The notes under the pieces were generated by a model. The model saw only the letters and a list, made by a program, of their open reading frames with translations, searched no databases and was not told the DNA's origin. The position numbers and the translations under genes are program-made. 7,253 nt of DNA from an uncultured Eggerthellaceae bacterium (lineage in GTDB: Bacteria; Actinomycetota; Coriobacteriia; Coriobacteriales; Eggerthellaceae). The stretch spans positions 1-7,253 of the forward strand of contig CANOIM010000027.1 in NCBI GenBank assembly GCA_947566075.1. The letters are read 5' to 3'. Of this stretch, positions 6,501-7,253 are shown piece by piece; positions within the stretch are counted from its first letter, which is position 1, and each line of letters starts with the position of its first letter.

Positions 6501-7253
6501 GAAAGTCCCGCATCCCCGCCAGCCGCCATGGCCGTCCAGGGAGCCGCCGTATTGCTCTCGTTGCCGAAGTCCCGCATGGTGCCTGGATTGCTGGCAGAGT
6601 ATCCCTGCTTGCTGTTCGGTGAGATCAGCAGCGTCCCCACCCCGTCCTTGGTCCGGAGCGCCCAGCCCACCGATCGCCCAGAGGCCTGGGAGGACGCGCC
6701 GATGAACCCGTAGGCAGACACATTGCCGTACTCGGTCCCGAACGAGCCGATGGATGCAGCCACCGTGGTCTCATCGAAGCGCAGGCAGGTGCCGTAATCG
6801 CGGGCGCCCCAGACGTTGTTGGAGAGATCCGGGTCAGCCACGAAGACCTTGCCAGCGAAGGCGTAGGTGACATCACCCACGGTCCAATCGGGCCGCTGCA
6901 TCAGGTTCGCCGCGGTCTGCGGCCCTGCGATGGGCACCGACGCGGTGCCCACGTTGATGCGCACGCTTGATGCCATCACGTACTGAGGCGTGGCAGAGCC
7001 GCTCTCCCGCGCTCCCACGAAGCCGTTCAATACCTTCTGGAACTGGTTGCCCAGGATGATCGTGGCTGAGGGGGTACCTCCGGTCTCGAACTCCTGGAAC
7101 CCTGCAGCAGGGCCGCCTTGGGGAGTGACGATGAGGCTGCACCCCTCGAACATCTGCCTCATCGCGCTCAGGTTCCCCGGCGTGGAGTAGTCGCCCGGCA
7201 TCCCCGCCGTGCTGACCCCCGTCATGTCGAGCGTCGCCAACTTGGAGCACCCG
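1..7253 (-). CDS. Giant BspA-like leucine-rich-repeat surface protein, internal fragment (both ends outside window)
   Basis: The minus-strand frame beginning at codon 7252-7250 has no stop through codon 4-2, giving 2417 residues. The translation is repetitive: boxes such as MFEGC, MFQGC, MFTGC, MFFGC and MFKDG recur, followed by L-x-x-V-x-L strands, the pattern of BspA/DUF285 leucine-rich repeats. Three beta-rich linkers separate the LRR arrays. Family knowledge: BspA-type proteins are secreted or wall-attached and several bind host extracellular-matrix proteins or mediate adhesion. Adhesion is inferred here, since no binding residue can be named. No start, signal peptide, LPXTG motif or ribosome site for this gene is in the window. 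Total length must exceed 2417 residues, far above ordinary BspA proteins. Oddities are a non-LRR insert with REP-like hairpins (1324-554) and a low-GC central part. Being open across regions of quite different composition argues for an intact gene rather than a pseudogene. Frame and family are near certain; function is not. Confidence 0.93.
569..604 (+). repeat. REP-like hairpin A (imperfect)
   Basis: CGTAG (569-573) is followed after one base by an imperfect hairpin. The outer stem is CGCGCT 575-580 with AGCGCG 599-604. The inner stem is GGCGC 584-588 with GCGCC 592-596, with a TTT loop and a small internal loop between the stems. The GTAG foot fits REP structure. It is the weakest of the six because of the internal loop. 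Confidence 0.45.
611..650 (+). repeat. 40-nt degenerate direct repeat, copy 1
   Basis: Begins ggacgcctgggatgtgacat. It matches 911-950 at 32 of 40 positions without gaps, and the offset is exactly 300 nt. It lies between REP-like hairpins A and B and so resembles the linker motifs that accompany REPs in mosaic elements. In the giant frame it contributes a DDVTSQAS peptide. Confidence 0.65.
681..713 (-). repeat. REP-like hairpin B (opposite orientation)
   Basis: On the minus strand CGTAG (713-709) abuts a perfect 10-bp stem: GGGCGGGCAT (708-699) pairing with ATGCCCGCCC (690-681). The loop is CGGGTCTC (698-691). It faces hairpin C only 32 nt away, so B and C form an inverted pair like the BIME arrangement of REP elements. 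In the giant frame it encodes FVGAGIGSHARP. Confidence 0.65.
746..775 (+). repeat. REP-like hairpin C
   Basis: CGTAG (746-750) abuts a perfect 9-bp stem: GCGGCCATG (751-759) with CATGGCCGC (767-775). The loop CGGTCTC is nearly the same as that of hairpin B (CGGGTCTC), although the stems differ in sequence. Conservation of foot and loop with covarying stems is what a structure-recognised element would show. Confidence 0.65.
831..863 (+). repeat. REP-like hairpin D
   Basis: CGTAG (831-835) abuts a perfect 10-bp stem: TGACAGGCGT (836-845) with ACGCCTGTCA (854-863). The loop CGATCTTC resembles the loops of B and C. In the giant frame this stretch yields an Arg/Asp-rich peptide, DDRREDRRLSLRG, unlike the LRR parts of the protein. 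Confidence 0.65.
911..950 (+). repeat. 40-nt degenerate direct repeat, copy 2
   Basis: Begins ggatgcctgggatatgacat, with the partner at 611-650. It lies between hairpins D and E. In the giant frame it encodes a related peptide with NVISQAS, so the two copies keep the same reading phase, as the 300-nt offset requires. The preceding gtgaggctgg (891-900) recurs at 1107-1116, suggesting a third, more decayed copy. Confidence 0.6.
962..988 (+). repeat. REP-like hairpin E
   Basis: CGTAG (962-966) abuts a perfect inverted repeat: GGACAGGAGC (967-976) and GCTCCTGTCC (979-988), separated by TT. In practice this folds as about 9 bp with a four-base loop. The stem shares GACAGG with hairpin D. It lies 12 nt past the second copy of the 40-nt linker repeat. 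Confidence 0.65.
1039..1083 (+). repeat. REP-like hairpin F (long, bulged)
   Basis: CGTAG (1039-1043) is followed after one base by a 39-nt imperfect hairpin. The stems are GTCGGTT 1045-1051 with AACCGAC 1077-1083, AGCG 1053-1056 with CGCT 1073-1076, and CGGCCC 1057-1062 with GGGCCG 1066-1071. There is a single-base bulge on each arm (C1052, T1072) and a three-base loop. A bulged stem with a GTAG foot is the textbook form of an enterobacterial REP. Confidence 0.6.
1120..1275 (-). CDS. Possible embedded small membrane protein ORF, 51 aa, out of frame with the giant gene
   Basis: An ATG at 1275-1273 opens 51 codons ending at TAG 1122-1120. The protein begins MQTTIWDEIRTPMTPYIK and contains a hydrophobic stretch, IARLVLAGLTVALAVW, near residues 22-37, followed by basic residues, so a single membrane span is plausible. 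AAAGGAG lies just upstream (AGGAG at 1286-1282, six nucleotides before the ATG), a strong Shine-Dalgarno at good distance. It is in a different frame of the same strand as the LRR gene and inside the non-LRR insert. It may be a real nested gene, a relic of a small gene carried in with the insert, or chance. I do not recognise the family. The good ribosome site and the hydropathy make it worth recording despite the overlap. Confidence 0.3.
   Translation of the reverse strand: MQTTIWDEIRTPMTPYIKMEIARLVLAGLTVALAVWEARACWRGIQEVMAR
1282..1288 (-). promoter_or_regulatory. Shine-Dalgarno (AAAGGAG) for the embedded 51-aa ORF
   Basis: Read on the minus strand this is AAAGGAG, then CGGATC, then ATG at 1275. 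The match to the anti-Shine-Dalgarno is strong and the spacing is six nucleotides from AGGAG. In the giant frame the same bases simply code for Glu-Lys-Gly-Ala, so chance cannot be excluded. Confidence 0.35.
1325..1564 (-). repeat. LRR array 3, first part, up to the insert
   Basis: Residues 1897-1976 hold three clear LRR boxes: MFEGCTKLVSADM (1897 on), MFHGCTSIPFV, and MFEGCTGLTD starting at residue 1967 (codon 1354-1352). The last unit breaks off after LTD, where a strand and spacer would normally follow, because non-LRR sequence begins at residue 1977. The unit before it carries an ATLSMPAG strand, so the array was still regular just upstream of the break. Confidence 0.8.
1565..2191 (-). 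other. Linker module 3: beta-rich spacer plus BspA entry segment
   Basis: Residues 1688-1896 are the third linker. Visible landmarks are ATITIG, KLLNGFFWYRE (N at 1716), NPAYVIQANLEV, VYGYVG (1803-1808), SVRWSIRTEPESGVTSLVL (1828-1846) and RAPW ending at 1869, followed by IVVLGSVKAAGSLSGMFEGC, which opens array 3. The NGFF asparagine lies 837 residues after that of linker 2. The GDVTYAY motif of copies 1 and 2 is not preserved: the equivalent stretch carries EGHEYTGNV and an added segment with TVWINRDYTNYTV. Sampled DNA here is very GC-rich (41 of 60 bases in 1801-1860). Confidence 0.7.
2403..2502 (+). repeat. 81-nt spaced repeat pair in LRR array 2
   Basis: The 19-mer aacatggatgtcatgtcca occurs at 2403-2421 and again at 2484-2502. 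The spacing is 81 nt, one 27-residue repeat. On the minus strand it encodes MDMTSMF or VDMTSMF, the closest match in the window to the classic BspA consensus. Identity at DNA level suggests a recent duplication or gene conversion between neighbouring repeats. Confidence 0.75.
3135..3304 (+). repeat. Three copies of a 78-nt tandem repeat inside LRR array 2
   Basis: The 14-mer ccagtgccgacatt occurs at 3135-3148 and 3291-3304, and with one change (ccagtgccaacatt) at 3213-3226. The spacing is exactly 78 nt each time, equal to one 26-residue repeat. Read on the minus strand each encodes NVGTG. The flanking LRR sequence is more diverged. Confidence 0.75.
4064..4705 (-). other. Linker module 2: beta-rich spacer plus BspA entry segment
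   Basis: Residues 850-1063 are the second copy of the linker. They show TITMGQGSFKFWNGFF (about 867-882), PTYIMAPNVVINV and MPVGDVTYAYRG (919-930). These are followed by AKGYFG (956-961), VRYLITGGTLYIYG (987-1000) and VPW at 1016-1018, running into the first LRR box near LDYLFTGL (1061-1068). Agreement with linker 1 is clearest at WNGFF/LNGF, at Y-V/I-M-A, and at GDVTYAY/F, which is almost identical. The asparagine of the NGF motif is residue 76 in linker 1 and 879 here, a spacing of 803 residues. The DNA of this copy is poorer in GC than that of linkers 1 and 3. Confidence 0.7.
4706..6439 (-). repeat. LRR array 1 (DUF285/BspA-type repeats)
   Basis: Residues 272-849 are a run of leucine-rich repeats of roughly 22-35 residues. 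Recognisable units open with MFFGCSKMTDADL, MFKQSGLTSVTY, AFYSCAKIASVTM, AFYGATRLAKVSL, MFYAANYTQTVSL, WFISCQKLEDVTF and WFSGCTNLETFEV. Many units carry NVG between the L-x-x-V-x-L strand and the next M-x-x-M/A-F box (for example SLVNVGNG and SLNNVGNC), where classic BspA repeats usually have an FDTSxVT-like stretch. A DLRGMP strand occurs at residues 671-676 (5242-5225) and has a counterpart in array 2. The array ends in the closing repeat at 808-849. The DNA becomes less GC-rich from about 5640 downwards. Confidence 0.85.
6440..7138 (-). other. Linker module 1: beta-rich spacer plus BspA entry segment
   Basis: Residues 39-271 contain no LRR. In order they show a TIILG strand and KVLNGF at about 64-78, QYVMASSVRINV, then TVGDVTYAFAGK at 124-135. 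These are followed by SAYGFIG (179-185), SVGWALRTKDGVGTLLIS (194-211) and a PW at 238-239, leading into VKAGAKTAYMF, which opens the next LRR array. The last part resembles the segment usually found just before the LRRs of BspA-like proteins: W-x-I/L, G-x-L-x-I, then ...PW..., then VKA...MF. The first part could be an Ig-like or similar beta fold, which I cannot assign. It matches linkers 2 and 3 by motif order. Confidence 0.7.
7139..7253 (-). repeat. Closing leucine-rich repeat of an upstream LRR array
   Basis: Residues 1-38 begin GCSKLATLDMTG and end MRQMFEGC. This is the final repeat of an array whose body lies beyond the window edge. The same closing repeat occurs at residues 808-849 (CKSLKKLDLTG ... 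MVNMFQGC, 4831-4706) and 1649-1687 (CAALSTLDLRG ... MNEMFTGC, 2308-2192). Each is longer than an ordinary repeat, with about 20 residues including a Tyr between the LDL strand and the MF box, and each directly precedes a linker module. It probably acts as an array cap. Its presence here implies that at least one more LRR array lies upstream. Confidence 0.75.

Noticed and set aside
6931..6951. Perfect 9-bp hairpin TGGGCACCG / CGGTGCCCA with ACG loop
   Set aside because: It has no GTAG foot, lies within ordinary coding (VGTASVP), and has no poly-T for a terminator, so it is probably incidental.
6873..7250. Minus-strand 125-codon ORF in another frame near the window edge
   Set aside because: It overlaps linker module 1 of the main frame and is Arg/Gly/His-rich with no motif, typical of an off-frame reading of GC-rich DNA.

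Overview
The whole window is the inside of one very large gene read on the minus strand. The frame whose codons begin at position 7252 and step down to position 2 holds 2417 consecutive sense codons with no stop. The predicted protein runs off both ends, so the true start, signal peptide, C-terminal anchor, promoter and terminator all lie outside. The product is a BspA-type leucine-rich-repeat (DUF285-like) surface protein, recognised by dozens of short repeats ending in an M-x-x-M/A-F-x-x-C/A box followed by L-x-x-V-x-L. No RNA gene, CRISPR array, transposase or other full gene is supported. Residue numbers below are window numbers: residue 1 = codon 7252-7250.

Layout in the direction of translation (high to low coordinates): the last repeat of an LRR array (7253-7139); linker module 1 (7138-6440); LRR array 1 (6439-4706); linker module 2 (4705-4064); LRR array 2 (4063-2192); linker module 3 (2191-1565); LRR array 3 (1564-1325), interrupted by a 257-codon non-LRR insert (1324-554) and resuming to the window edge (553-1). 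The three linkers are homologous and about 800-840 residues apart. The protein is therefore a concatemer of at least three BspA-like units, each with its own beta-rich entry module, LRR array and conserved closing repeat.

The most unusual part is the insert at 554-1324. It is Asp/Ser/Ala/Gly-rich at protein level. At DNA level it carries six hairpins, each preceded by GTAG at its 5' foot, which is the hallmark of REP (repetitive extragenic palindromic) elements. Three of them share a similar loop. The insert also holds a 40-nt degenerate repeat spaced exactly 300 nt apart, and an out-of-frame 51-codon ORF with a strong Shine-Dalgarno sequence and a hydrophobic segment. It looks like intergenic or REP-array DNA that entered the LRR gene while keeping the reading frame open, comparable in principle to Rickettsia palindromic elements found inside ORFs.

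Organism: giant BspA-like proteins, a GC-rich flank (60-68% in sampled 60-nt stretches) and this style of LRR suggest a gut or oral Gram-positive actinobacterium of the Coriobacteriia. This is inference from family knowledge only. The middle of the gene (about 2550-5640) is clearly poorer in GC, so the gene is a compositional mosaic.
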